A stretch of 64,000 nucleotides of DNA from JALHST01 sp038316335 (GTDB lineage Bacteria; Bacteroidota; Bacteroidia; Flavobacteriales; Flavobacteriaceae): assembly GCA_038316335.1 (NCBI GenBank), contig JBBQAM010000018.1, forward strand, positions 5,781 through 69,780. Direction: 5' to 3'. Below are positions 36,620 to 45,827 of this stretch, in pieces (positions within the stretch are counted from its first letter, which is position 1; each line of letters begins with the position of its first letter). Below the pieces are notes generated by a model. The model was not told the origin of the DNA and searched no databases. It was given only the letters and a program-made list of their open reading frames with translations. Both the position numbers and the translations under genes were made by a program.

Positions 36620-38287
36620 ATGAAAAAACAGATTATCAAAGTAATACTCTCTTTTGCTGTAATAGCAGGTGGATTTACAGTTACCAGCTGTAAAAAATCC
36701 GGCACTTCCAAGAATGTTTCGAGAGCAACAGGTTGGAAAATAAATGCCAAAGAAGGCGGCTTTCAGTTTAACACTGATTTCAAGGAACAGGAAACCGCTC
36801 CAGGCCTTGTTTTTGTTGAAGGGGGTACCTTCACCAAGGGAAAGGTACAGGATGATGTTATGCACGATTGGAATAATACACCTTCCTCACAACATGTTCA
36901 GTCATTCTACATGGATGAAACCGAGGTGACCAATGTGATGTATTTGGAATATTTGGATTATTTAAAAAGTGTCTATCCTCCGGAAAATCCTAAATACGCA
37001 AATATTTATAAAGGTGCCTTGCCAGATACTTTGGTATGGAGAAACCGATTAGGGTTCAACGAGACGATGACCAATAACTATTTGCGCCACCCGGCATATG
37101 CAGAATATCCAGTAGTAGGTGTTAACTGGATTCAAGCAACACAATTTGCAGAATGGAGAACCGATCGTGTGAATGAAGTAATGCTCGAAAGGGAAGGGTA
37201 TTTGTCTAAAGATGCCAAATATCAGGCAGAATCTGGAGAAGTTTCTGGCACCTTTAGTACAGAAACCTATCTGAACAGACCCGAGGCAGTGTACAATGGA
37301 CAGATTGATTCCTTGCAGGGGAAAATGAAAAAGGATAGTGTGAATACCTTTGCCAAAAGAAGTAGTGGAATCATTATTCCTGAATATAGGCTTCCGACAG
37401 AAACCGAATGGGAATATGCAGCACAGGCCAATCAGGGCAGCAGGGAATATAACAACTATCGTGGAAGAAAAAAATATCCATGGGATGGTGATTATACTAG
37501 AAATGGTCAGCGCGTAGGCCGTGGAGACCAAATGGCAAACTTTAAACAAGGTAAGGGAGATTATGGCGGAATCGCAGGATGGTCAGATGATGGCGCCGAT
37601 ATTACCGCACAGGTTATGTCTTACAAGCCAAATGATTTAGGATTGTACGATATGGCTGGCAATGTTGCCGAATGGGTGGCCGACGTCTACCGACCGATTG
37701 TTGATGACGAAGTGAGTGACTTTAACTACTATCGAGGAAACATCTATATGAAAACCGCAATTGGGGAAGATGGAAAAGTCAACATTCTTAGGGACTCGAT
37801 TATTTACGATACCCTACCAAACGGAAAAATCGTGGCGGTCAACCTTCCAGGCGAAATTAAAATGGTGCCGGTTGATGAAAAAGAGACCTATCTGCGAACG
37901 AACTTTTCGTCAAGTGATAACCGAGGGTATCGCGATGGTGATCCAGGTTCCTCACGGTTCTTTGATAAATTCAGTGACGAGGAACAAGAAAAAGAAGGTA
38001 AAAAAATGTACGACTCACCACAATTTAAAATGGAGCATGATTCTACCGGTAAACTTATCCGGGAATATGATAAGTCAAATAATAGGACAACGCTTATCAA
38101 CGACGAGGTTAGGGTATACAAAGGTGGTTCATGGAGAGATAGGGCCTATTGGTTAGACCCTGCACAACGAAGATATTTGCCACAATATATGGCAACGGAT
38201 TATATCGGATTTCGATGTGCCATGTCGCGCGTGGGTTCAAAATCAAAGACAAAAAACAAGACCGTTCGCGGAAAAAAAGCCAAATAG
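36620..38287 (+). CDS. gldJ: gliding-motility lipoprotein GldJ
   Basis: 555 residues. Lipoprotein signal ending VTSC with Cys24. The body is a formylglycine-enzyme/sulfatase-modifying-factor fold (VFVEGGTFTKG, MDETEVTNVMYLEYLDY, RLPTETEWEYAAQANQG, YDMAGNVAEWVADVYRP, VYKGGSWRDRAYWLDPAQRRY, IGFRCAMSRV), the layout of GldJ. It is needed for gliding and type IX secretion and stabilises the motor complex. Ends with a Lys-rich tail. A terminator follows, then murF. Confidence 0.95.
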   Translation: MKKQIIKVILSFAVIAGGFTVTSCKKSGTSKNVSRATGWKINAKEGGFQFNTDFKEQETAPGLVFVEGGTFTKGKVQDDVMHDWNNTPSSQHVQSFYMDETEVTNVMYLEYLDYLKSVYPPENPKYANIYKGALPDTLVWRNRLGFNETMTNNYLRHPAYAEYPVVGVNWIQATQFAEWRTDRVNEVMLEREGYLSKDAKYQAESGEVSGTFSTETYLNRPEAVYNGQIDSLQGKMKKDSVNTFAKRSSGIIIPEYRLPTETEWEYAAQANQGSREYNNYRGRKKYPWDGDYTRNGQRVGRGDQMANFKQGKGDYGGIAGWSDDGADITAQVMSYKPNDLGLYDMAGNVAEWVADVYRPIVDDEVSDFNYYRGNIYMKTAIGEDGKVNILRDSIIYDTLPNGKIVAVNLPGEIKMVPVDEKETYLRTNFSSSDNRGYRDGDPGSSRFFDKFSDEEQEKEGKKMYDSPQFKMEHDSTGKLIREYDKSNNRTTLINDEVRVYKGGSWRDRAYWLDPAQRRYLPQYMATDYIGFRCAMSRVGSKSKTKNKTVRGKKAK

Positions 38288-38308
38288 CTTTTGAAATAAT
38301 AACAATAC

Positions 38309-38336
38309 AAAGTCCCTTCGGAAACGTCGGGACTTT
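38309..38336 (+). terminator. terminator after gldJ
   Basis: 8-bp stem AAAGTCCC/GGGACTTT with a 12-nt loop, followed by TTTT, 22 bp after the gldJ stop. Confidence 0.85.
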
Positions 38337-38447
38337 TTTTATACCTTCGATTGATGAAATCTCATTGCTGAGAGCACCTAACGAAATGTTTGGTTGATCA
38401 CTTAGGCGCCCTAATAATTCTAAAAACCATCTAGAAATCCCGAAACT

Positions 38448-39722
38448 ATGAACATAGCGCTGTTACATGCGATTTTTCTTAAATTTCCAGAGGTGTGCAC
38501 CGACACCCGGAAAATAACTCAGGACTGTATTTTCTTCGCCCTAAAAGGGGATTATTTTAACGGGAACGAATTTGCATCGGAAGCCCTCCGAAAGGGAGCC
38601 TCCCATGCCGTAATCGACGATGCGGCATATGCAATATCAGAAAACTACATTTTGGTAGACGATGTGCTAATGGCGCTACAACAATTAGCCACCTACCATA
38701 GAAATCATCATAAGGCAAAGGTAATAGCCTTAACCGGCAGTAACGGAAAGACGACTACAAAAGAATTAATAAACGCCGTTCTTTCCAAGAAATATAATAC
38801 GGTGGCCACAACCGGCAACCTCAACAACCATATCGGCGTGCCATTGACTTTATTGCGCATTCGTGCCGATACCGAAATTGCAGTAGTCGAAATGGGTGCC
38901 AATCACCTAAAGGAAATTGAATTTTTATGTCAAATAGCCCAACCGGATTATGGGTACATAACGAATTTTGGAAAGGCACACTTAGAAGGATTTGGAGGTG
39001 AAGAAGGTGTCATAAAGGGAAAAAGTGAGCTTTATGATTATCTTATTACCCACGATAAGTCGATTTTCCTGAATGCCGATGACACCCGACAAAATGAGAT
39101 AGTCGGGAACTATCGCAACAAATTCGGATTCGCTCAAGAAAAATCCCCGTATTATAAGATCCGATTTTTGGAAGCACAACCCTATGTGACGATCAAGGTT
39201 GAAGATATACGCATTCATTCCCACCTGATCGGTAGCTATAATAATACGAATTGTGGTGCTGCCATTCTCATCGGAATGTATTTTAATGTGCCGATATCCG
39301 AAATTAAAAATGCCATCGAAAATTATGTCCCAAATAATAATCGTTCACAAATCTTAGATAAAAATGGTTACCAAATCATATTAGATGCCTATAATGCGAA
39401 CCCTTCAAGCATGAAGGCAGCCTTGGACAATTTCGCAATTATAAGGAACAACACAAAAATTGCCATTTTGGGCGATATGTTCGAATTGGGAAGCAGTGCG
39501 GCCAACGAACATCAGAAAATTGCCGATTTGGCTGCAGAAATGAAATTGGATGAGGCAGTGTTGGTGGGGAAAAACTTTTTCGAGACAGATTCCAAGCTTA
39601 AAAAATTCGAATCCTTTGACGCCCTTTCAAACTATCTCAAAGAAAACAAGTTACCTAAAGGCCTGGTGCTTATTAAAGGATCAAGGGGTATGGCACTCGA
39701 ACGCGCATTAGAGCTGCTTTAA
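38448..39722 (+). CDS. murF: UDP-MurNAc-tripeptide:D-Ala-D-Ala ligase
   Basis: 424 residues. Mur ligase ATP loop ALTGSNGKTTTKELI, then TTGNLNNHIGVPLTLL, VVEMGANHLKEIEFLC and LDAYNANPSSMKAALDNF, the last being the MurF-type signature. It completes the UDP-MurNAc-pentapeptide in the cytoplasm. Slightly shorter than E. coli MurF (452). Placed after gldJ, separated by a terminator. Confidence 0.95.
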   Translation: MNIALLHAIFLKFPEVCTDTRKITQDCIFFALKGDYFNGNEFASEALRKGASHAVIDDAAYAISENYILVDDVLMALQQLATYHRNHHKAKVIALTGSNGKTTTKELINAVLSKKYNTVATTGNLNNHIGVPLTLLRIRADTEIAVVEMGANHLKEIEFLCQIAQPDYGYITNFGKAHLEGFGGEEGVIKGKSELYDYLITHDKSIFLNADDTRQNEIVGNYRNKFGFAQEKSPYYKIRFLEAQPYVTIKVEDIRIHSHLIGSYNNTNCGAAILIGMYFNVPISEIKNAIENYVPNNNRSQILDKNGYQIILDAYNANPSSMKAALDNFAIIRNNTKIAILGDMFELGSSAANEHQKIADLAAEMKLDEAVLVGKNFFETDSKLKKFESFDALSNYLKENKLPKGLVLIKGSRGMALERALELL

Positions 39723-39747
39723 GGTGGCTTGGGCCAAGGAGGTGGTA

Positions 39748-39773
39748 CATTACCAACGAATTCCTTGGTAATG
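39748..39773. other. perfect hairpin between murF and tRNA-Val
   Basis: 9-bp stem CATTACCAA/TTGGTAATG with an 8-nt loop. No T run on either side, so it is a poor intrinsic terminator; it may protect an RNA 3' end. Confidence 0.45.
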
Positions 39774-39910
39774 AGGCCCTATCGCCTATCAATCTAGCGT
39801 ATGCCTCTCAAACCGATGACCGAAAATACCATTGAATGGCAAGTATGGGATTTCGTATCGTAATCACTGCCCTGGGGCATCGGAGAGAACAATGACCCCA
39901 CACGACCGAG

Positions 39911-39985
39911 TGGGATATACTGGATTCGAACCAGTGACCTCTGCCCTGTCAAGGCAGCGCTCTAAACCAACTGAGCTAATATCCC
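39911..39985 (-). tRNA. tRNA-Val (anticodon GAC)
   Basis: 75 nt on the minus strand. Acceptor GGGATAT/ATATCCC with discriminator A, D arm GCTCAGTTGGTTTAGAGC, anticodon stem CTGCC/GGCAG with loop TTGACAG (GAC at 39950-39948), and T arm ACTGG TTCGAAT CCAGT. CCA is not encoded. Unlike the tRNA-Val(UAC) at 49.6 kb it has no nuclease gene beside it. Confidence 0.93.
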
Positions 39986-40152
39986 AAAATGGGTGCTAAG
40001 GTAAAACTTATTTTGGATTCCTAAAACTCCTTGAATTCCCTTTTGACCATTGTATAGATCACCCAGTGAATTAAATCGTCTAAAGCCCTAAGAAACAGCT
40101 CTAAAAAAACTGTGAGTCACTGCCGATCCTTTCGCGGTTTTCATAAAAAAAA

Positions 40153-40171
40153 TGCCTAATTTTATTAGGCA
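40153..40171 (-). terminator. minus-strand intrinsic terminator with no known gene upstream
   Basis: 8-bp stem TGCCTAAT/ATTAGGCA; on the minus strand it is followed by eight T. The next genes on its upstream side are on the plus strand. The rest of 39723-40355 contains only the tRNA-Val(GAC) and the hairpin at 39748. This terminator may end an unrecognised short transcript from 40172-40355. Confidence 0.55.
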
Positions 40172-40355
40172 CTAACGCTTTGGCATATTTTGATTAGCTT
40201 GAACAACCTTTTTTCGGAAGCATAAAAAGTACTTTGTGTCCTATTATTTTTAAGTTACATACCCTTTAAACCTATTGAATCCAAAAATCGATTACATCAT
40301 AAAACTGAATAAAAAAAAGCAATTCGTATTTGAAAAAAGGTAGCTAAAGCATACC

Positions 40356-41441
40356 ATGGCCATTAATTTAGAAGATATGTCAGGAAATCATAAAAAAAAT
40401 CGCAGGGATTTCATAAAAAAATCGTCATTACTTGTAGGTGCCGGACTATTGACACCGACACATACGTTCGGTATAACACATTCAATTAAAAATATGAAGG
40501 AAATCGTAGGTCACGGGGATTTCAAGTATCGGGTCGATAAGGAATGGGGCGTTCAAGATCCGGCTAAAGTGCCCGTCAATGATTGCCATGAGATGGTATT
40601 TGATCAAAAGGGGCGAATCTTCCTTACCACTACCGGCGAGCACAATAATAATGTAATAATTTATGACAAATCGGGCAAAGTACTTGATTCTTGGGGAACA
40701 GAATTTCCAGGGGCGCATGGCCTGACCATATTCGGTGAGGGCATTGATCAATTCCTATTGATTACCGACCCTGAAACCCATACCGTGACAAAGACCGATT
40801 TGGCGGGTCGAAAATTATTGACCATTGAAAGGCCAAAGGAGGTCGATGGCTATACAAGTGACGACCAATTCAAACCAACTGAAACCGCGGTTATGCCCAA
40901 TGGTGATTTTTATATTGCTGATGGCTATGGGCAAAATTTTATCATACATTACAACGAAAAAGGGGAATACCTAGGTCATTTTGGCGGAAGCGGCGAAGGC
41001 GACGCCCAATTTTCTTGTTGCCATGGTATCACCCTTGATACGCGAAATGCCAGCAACCCTACATTGCTGATCACATCAAGGGCCAAACAAGAATTCAAAC
41101 GCTTCTCGCTGGCTGGCGAACATCTTGAAACCATAAAATTGCCCGGTTGTTCGATTTGTAGACCTGTCATTCATGGTGAATATCTCTACTTTGCGGTAAT
41201 TGTTACAAAATCTTGGGATAGCTACGACGGTATGCTCGCTGTTCTCGATAAAAACAATACCATTGTCTCTTTTCCTGGTGGAAGTGCGCCAAGCTATAGT
41301 GAAGGCCTTCTAACGGCCCCTGAATATGATGGAAAAACGTTCAGGAACCCGCACGATGTGTTGGTTGACAACGATGGTAATCTTTATATCCCACAATGGG
41401 CATCGGGAAAGACCTATCCTATTAAATTACACCGTATTTAA
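40356..41441 (+). CDS. Tat-exported six-bladed beta-propeller (NHL repeat) protein
   Basis: 361 residues. A twin-arginine signal NRRDFIKKSSLLVGAGLLTP at residues 14-33, then NHL-type propeller repeats (HEMVFDQKGRIFLTTTG, TAVMPNGDFYIADGYGQNFI, HGITLDTRN, NPHDVLVDNDGNLYIPQWA). Such propellers bind or cleave small ligands; no catalytic set is certain here. It may act in the periplasm on a sugar or lactone, given the adjacent L-fucose cluster, but a promoter lies between them and that link is inference. An internal ATG at residue 8 is an alternative start. Confidence 0.75.
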   Translation: MAINLEDMSGNHKKNRRDFIKKSSLLVGAGLLTPTHTFGITHSIKNMKEIVGHGDFKYRVDKEWGVQDPAKVPVNDCHEMVFDQKGRIFLTTTGEHNNNVIIYDKSGKVLDSWGTEFPGAHGLTIFGEGIDQFLLITDPETHTVTKTDLAGRKLLTIERPKEVDGYTSDDQFKPTETAVMPNGDFYIADGYGQNFIIHYNEKGEYLGHFGGSGEGDAQFSCCHGITLDTRNASNPTLLITSRAKQEFKRFSLAGEHLETIKLPGCSICRPVIHGEYLYFAVIVTKSWDSYDGMLAVLDKNNTIVSFPGGSAPSYSEGLLTAPEYDGKTFRNPHDVLVDNDGNLYIPQWASGKTYPIKLHRI

Positions 41442-41599
41442 ATGTACCAAACCATTTCATGCTTTTAATTTAGGGCCATCGGCATTCCCGTCGGATTTAT
41501 TTGTTTGATTCTTGGCCGATTCATTAGGAAGCATGCGTTAAATCTGAAGCCTAGAATTCAAGCGAGTAGTTCATTAAAATTTTCATATTTACGCCATTG

Positions 41600-41630
41600 T
41601 TGGCAAGAATAAAAATTAATTGTATCTTCT
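41600..41630 (+). promoter_or_regulatory. promoter for the fucose cluster
   Basis: TTG (41600-41602), 20-bp spacer, then TATCTTCT (41623-41630), two mismatches from TAnnTTTG; about 50 bp before the pfkB-type ATG. Confidence 0.5.
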
Positions 41631-41681
41631 TCAACCGAACCGAAACCATATTTCCAAGTATACATTAAGATATTGTGAACC

Positions 41682-42665
41682 ATGTCAAAATATAACGTGG
41701 CCGTCTTAGGGCCAATTCCAAGAGACCATATTACCACGCATCATGGCGAGGTTATTGAAAAATATGGATGTGCAACCCACACAGCTATAGGGCTTTCCAA
41801 ACTTTTGGGCGATGAAGGAACGGTATTCCTAGTCTCGCATGTTCGAAAAAAGGACGAAAAAGCCATAAAGGAGTTATTGGCTCGCTATGAAAATATCAAT
41901 GTTGATCATATCACTTCTGATGAAGATCAAGGCGATGTCATACGCCTTAAATTTATAGACCAAAATAATCGGCTTGAAAAGCAGACCGGATTTATGAATC
42001 CGATCATACCTAAAGATATTGAGAAGCTCTTGCATTGCGATGTCTTTGTATGCGTACCCATAACTGATTACGAAGTTCCTCTCGAAACGCTTAAGTATAT
42101 CAAACAAAATAGTGAGGGGACAATTATATTCGATGCGCATGGGCCAACCAATACAGTAACCATGACGGGAGACCGTCTTATAAAATTTTGGATAGACCGG
42201 GATCAATGGCTCCCCTTTATCGATGTGCTCAAAATGAATTTAGAAGAATCTAAATGCTGCTGGTTCGAAAAAGAATATCATCCAGAACACCTTTTCCATA
42301 CCAACGACGAAAGTACCGATCATCTCCCCGATTTTGCCGCCCATGCCCTTCAAAAAGGTATAAAATCATTGATTGTCACCTTAGATTCTAAAGGGGGGGT
42401 GGTATTCTTTCTAAAGGAGGGTCAGCCTTATCAAGAAATGGTGAAATCGATAAAAGTGGAAAATGTGGTCGACACCACTGGATGTGGGGACTCGTTTGCC
42501 GGAGGATTGGGATACGGACTTTTAAAAGACCGTACCAATTATCTAACGGCAGTCAAATACGCCAACGCCTTGGGGGCACAACGTACGCAAGGCCGGGATT
42601 TTGAAGTTTTTAAATCAATAGATGAAACCAACGAAATGATATTAAAAACATATGGCATACTTTGA
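41682..42665 (+). CDS. PfkB-family carbohydrate kinase
   Basis: 327 residues. The C-terminal PfkB signature is DTTGCGDSFAGG (catalytic Asp in GCGD, with Cys where Ala is usual), and the fold includes VTLDSKGGVVF before it. It should phosphorylate a sugar, sugar acid or nucleoside. It is first gene of the fucose cluster, 45 bp before the dehydratase gene, yet the pathway encoded by the other genes needs no kinase. Substrate unknown. Confidence 0.82.
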   Translation: MSKYNVAVLGPIPRDHITTHHGEVIEKYGCATHTAIGLSKLLGDEGTVFLVSHVRKKDEKAIKELLARYENINVDHITSDEDQGDVIRLKFIDQNNRLEKQTGFMNPIIPKDIEKLLHCDVFVCVPITDYEVPLETLKYIKQNSEGTIIFDAHGPTNTVTMTGDRLIKFWIDRDQWLPFIDVLKMNLEESKCCWFEKEYHPEHLFHTNDESTDHLPDFAAHALQKGIKSLIVTLDSKGGVVFFLKEGQPYQEMVKSIKVENVVDTTGCGDSFAGGLGYGLLKDRTNYLTAVKYANALGAQRTQGRDFEVFKSIDETNEMILKTYGIL

Positions 42666-42710
42666 TATCATTTAACCATTTCAATTTCGATTGTTAACTT
42701 CATTCCATTA

Positions 42711-44015
42711 ATGGCCAATTACACTACAATTACCGAAATAGAGGTTAAAGATATTCGCTTTCCCACAAGTAGAACGCTTGATGGGTCTGACGCCATGAAT
42801 CCCGATCCAGATTATTCGGCTGCCTATGTTATCTTAAAGACTTCCCATCCTATGGGCTTTGAAGGCCACGGCTTAACTTTTACGATTGGCCGGGGCAATG
42901 AGTTATGCGTTGCTGCTATAAAAACCGTTTCCCAACTTGTCATTGGAAAAACCTTAGAAAGTTTTACCGACAATATGGCCGATTTTTGGAGAATGATTAC
43001 TGGGGATAGCCAGTTGCGCTGGCTAGGTCCCGAAAAAGGGGTCATCCATTTGGCGACAGCAGCTATCGTTAATGCCGTTTGGGACCTTTATGCCAAAGTA
43101 GCCGGGAAACCATTGTGGCAACTTTTAGCGGATATGTCACCTGAAAAATTGGTCTCCTGCATCGATTTCACGTACATCACTGATGCCATTACCGATGTAG
43201 AAGCTCTTGCCCTATTAAAACAAAAAGAAAGCTCAAAACAAGAGCGCTTGGTTCGATTAATGGACCGAGGATACCCCGCATATACCACCTCGGCAGGCTG
43301 GTTAGGGTATTCCGATGAAAAGATGAGACGACTGTGCAAAGAGGCCAAAAATGCAGGTTTCGACCATTTAAAAATAAAAGTCGGCTCGGATATCAAGGAC
43401 GATATGCGACGTTCCCAAATAATCAGGGAAGAAATTGGCCCTAACGTGAGGTTGATGATGGATGCCAACCAAAAATGGGATGTTGATGAAGCGATCTCGA
43501 ATATGGCCCAATTGGCGGCATTTGACCCATGGTGGATCGAAGAACCAACAAGTCCGGATGATATTTTGGGCCATGCCAAAATAGCCAAGGCGATATATCC
43601 CATTAAGGTCGCAACTGGGGAGCATTGTCAAAATCGAATCATGTTCAAACAGTTTATGCAAGCCCAGGCAATTGGGATCTGTCAAATCGATAGTTGTAGG
43701 GTGGGCGGCGTAAATGAACTATTGGCCATCTTATTGATGGCTGCCAAATTTGATATTCCTGTTTGTCCCCATGCCGGTGGCGTGGGTCTTTGCGAATATG
43801 TCCAACACATATCGATGTTCGACTATATCGCTGTAAGTGGTTCCTTGGAAAATAGAATAATAGAATATGTAGATCACCTGCACGAGCATTTTTATGATCC
43901 CGTGATACTAAAAAATGGGGCCTATATGCCCCCCAAAATGCCTGGATACAGTATAACTATGAAACCAACGTCATTGAAGGATTATAGTTTTCCCGATGGA
44001 AGGATATGGAAATAG
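42711..44015 (+). CDS. L-fuconate dehydratase (enolase superfamily)
   Basis: 434 residues. Catalytic motif LKIKVGSD (KxK), metal ligands in MMDANQKWD, WWIEEPTSPDD and ATGEHCQNR, and the late CPHAGGVGLCEYVQH, all as in L-fuconate dehydratases rather than other mandelate-racemase members. It converts L-fuconate to 2-keto-3-deoxy-L-fuconate. Neighbouring genes encode the steps before and after. Substrate assigned from motif and context. Confidence 0.9.
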   Translation: MANYTTITEIEVKDIRFPTSRTLDGSDAMNPDPDYSAAYVILKTSHPMGFEGHGLTFTIGRGNELCVAAIKTVSQLVIGKTLESFTDNMADFWRMITGDSQLRWLGPEKGVIHLATAAIVNAVWDLYAKVAGKPLWQLLADMSPEKLVSCIDFTYITDAITDVEALALLKQKESSKQERLVRLMDRGYPAYTTSAGWLGYSDEKMRRLCKEAKNAGFDHLKIKVGSDIKDDMRRSQIIREEIGPNVRLMMDANQKWDVDEAISNMAQLAAFDPWWIEEPTSPDDILGHAKIAKAIYPIKVATGEHCQNRIMFKQFMQAQAIGICQIDSCRVGGVNELLAILLMAAKFDIPVCPHAGGVGLCEYVQHISMFDYIAVSGSLENRIIEYVDHLHEHFYDPVILKNGAYMPPKMPGYSITMKPTSLKDYSFPDGRIWK

Positions 44016-44109
44016 GATATATCTTCATTCACCTTAAAAGAAAGTTGAGCACTAAATTTTTAGGAAATATCCAACAGGTCAATTTCGAATAACGCTTAAA
44101 CTGGTATTG

Positions 44110-44883
44110 ATGAAATTTAATCTAAAAGGTAAAACGGCCATCGTAACGGGTGGTGGAAGTGGAATAGGCAAAGCAATTTCGCTGGCACTCAGTGAAAACG
44201 GCGCCCTGGTTCATATTATGGAACTCAAATCGGAATTTGCACAAACTACCCTTGACCAAATTACATCGAAGGGGGGCAGTGCTAAAATATACCAATGCAA
44301 TGTTGCCGACCAGAATCAGGTAAAAAAAGTCATCGAAAAAATAGCCGATGGTAGTAACATAGACATTCTGATCAATAATGCTGGGATAGCCCATATTGGC
44401 ACTGCCGAAAATACCCAAGAAGCTGATTTTGACAAAATATTCAATGTGAACGTCAAAGGAGTATATAATTGTATGCACTCGGCAATTCCTTTTATGAAAA
44501 CGAACGGGGGCGTCATTCTCAATATGGCCTCGGTAGCCGCTACGGTAGGCATTAGCGATCGTTTTGCCTATTCAATGTCAAAAGGGGCCACATTGACCAT
44601 GACCTATTCTGTTGCCAAGGATTATGTCGGATTTGGTATTCGCTGCAATAGTATTTCCCCGGGGCGGGTACATACCCCATTTGTAGATGGCTTTATCAGC
44701 AAAAATTATCCAGGTAGGGAAAAAGAAATGTTCGACAAGCTATCAAAAACCCAGCCTATAGGTAGGATGGGCACTCCCGAAGAAATTGGAAACTTAGCAT
44801 TATATTTATGTTCCGATGAGGCTTCGTTTATCACGGGAACCGATTTCCCCATCGATGGCGGATATATAAAATTGAACAGTTGA
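44110..44883 (+). CDS. SDR dehydrogenase, probably 2-keto-3-deoxy-L-fuconate dehydrogenase
   Basis: 257 residues. TGGGSGIGKAI nucleotide loop, NNAG, Ser in MASVAATVG, and catalytic YSMSK. It is placed directly between the dehydratase and the hydrolase genes, so it should oxidise 2-keto-3-deoxy-L-fuconate to the 2,4-diketo form. An upstream TTG at 44107 would add one residue; ATG 44110 is chosen. Confidence 0.85.
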   Translation: MKFNLKGKTAIVTGGGSGIGKAISLALSENGALVHIMELKSEFAQTTLDQITSKGGSAKIYQCNVADQNQVKKVIEKIADGSNIDILINNAGIAHIGTAENTQEADFDKIFNVNVKGVYNCMHSAIPFMKTNGGVILNMASVAATVGISDRFAYSMSKGATLTMTYSVAKDYVGFGIRCNSISPGRVHTPFVDGFISKNYPGREKEMFDKLSKTQPIGRMGTPEEIGNLALYLCSDEASFITGTDFPIDGGYIKLNS

Positions 44884-44961
44884 AAGTGCCTCGAGCGTTT
44901 GGGAATATATATCCCGAACATCTTTAGGCTCGCTATTTAATAACAAGATAAAAGATTAAAA

Positions 44962-45816
44962 ATGAAATTAATTCGATTCGGAAAGTTGGGTAGCGAAAAG
45001 CCTGGAATTCAATTAAGTGATGGTTCAAGATTGGATGTATCCGCATTTGTTCCAGACTATAACGAAGATTTCCTCGGAACTGGCGGAATCGATAAATTGA
45101 AGGAATGGTTGAACCAGAATATGTCAAAATGCCCGCGAGTTCCTAACAATGTTCGCTTGGGACCGCCAATTTCAAGACCTTCGAAATTGGTTTGCGTTGG
45201 TCTTAACTATGCCCAGCACGCCGCTGAAAGCGGGATGAAGCTTCCTTCAGAACCCGTATTATTCTTTAAATCAACAACGGCGATTATCGGACCGAACGAC
45301 GATATCATAATTCCAAAAAACAGCACAAAAACCGATTGGGAAGTTGAATTGGCCGTCGTTGTGGGAAAAAGGGCCTCCTATGTGAGCAAGGAGCAGGCCA
45401 TGGATTTTGTCTGCGGATATGTTCTGCATAACGATGTGAGCGAACGGGCCTTTCAATTGGAACGAGAAGGACAATGGGTAAAGGGCAAGAGCTGTGATAC
45501 ATTTGCCCCAATAGGTCCGTTTTTAGCAACCAAAGAGGAAATTCCGGATCCACATCAGCTAAATCTTTGGCTTACGTTGAATGGAGAGACCATGCAAAAT
45601 AGCAATACCTCTGATTTCGTTTTCAACATTCCAGAGGTGGTAAGTTATATAAGTCAATTCATGACCCTACTACCAGGTGATATTATTTCTACCGGAACAC
45701 CCTTTGGCGTAGGACTCGGGATGAATCCTCCTACATATCTAAAGGATGGGGATGTTGTTGAATTGGGCATTGAAGGGCTAGGAACTGCCAAACAACATGT
45801 AAAATCCTATAGTTAA
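44962..45816 (+). CDS. fumarylacetoacetase-family hydrolase, probably 2,4-diketo-3-deoxy-L-fuconate hydrolase
   Basis: 284 residues. FAH fold: CVGLNYAQHAAESGM, DWEVELAVVVGKRA (metal-binding Glu), GYVLHNDVSERAFQ, KSCDTFAPIGPFL and GDIISTGTPFGVGLGM. It should cleave the diketo acid to pyruvate and L-lactate, ending the non-phosphorylative L-fucose route. ATG at 44962. The fucose dehydrogenase gene begins 11 bp downstream. Confidence 0.88.
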   Translation: MKLIRFGKLGSEKPGIQLSDGSRLDVSAFVPDYNEDFLGTGGIDKLKEWLNQNMSKCPRVPNNVRLGPPISRPSKLVCVGLNYAQHAAESGMKLPSEPVLFFKSTTAIIGPNDDIIIPKNSTKTDWEVELAVVVGKRASYVSKEQAMDFVCGYVLHNDVSERAFQLEREGQWVKGKSCDTFAPIGPFLATKEEIPDPHQLNLWLTLNGETMQNSNTSDFVFNIPEVVSYISQFMTLLPGDIISTGTPFGVGLGMNPPTYLKDGDVVELGIEGLGTAKQHVKSYS

Positions 45817-45827
45817 ATAGCGTATTA

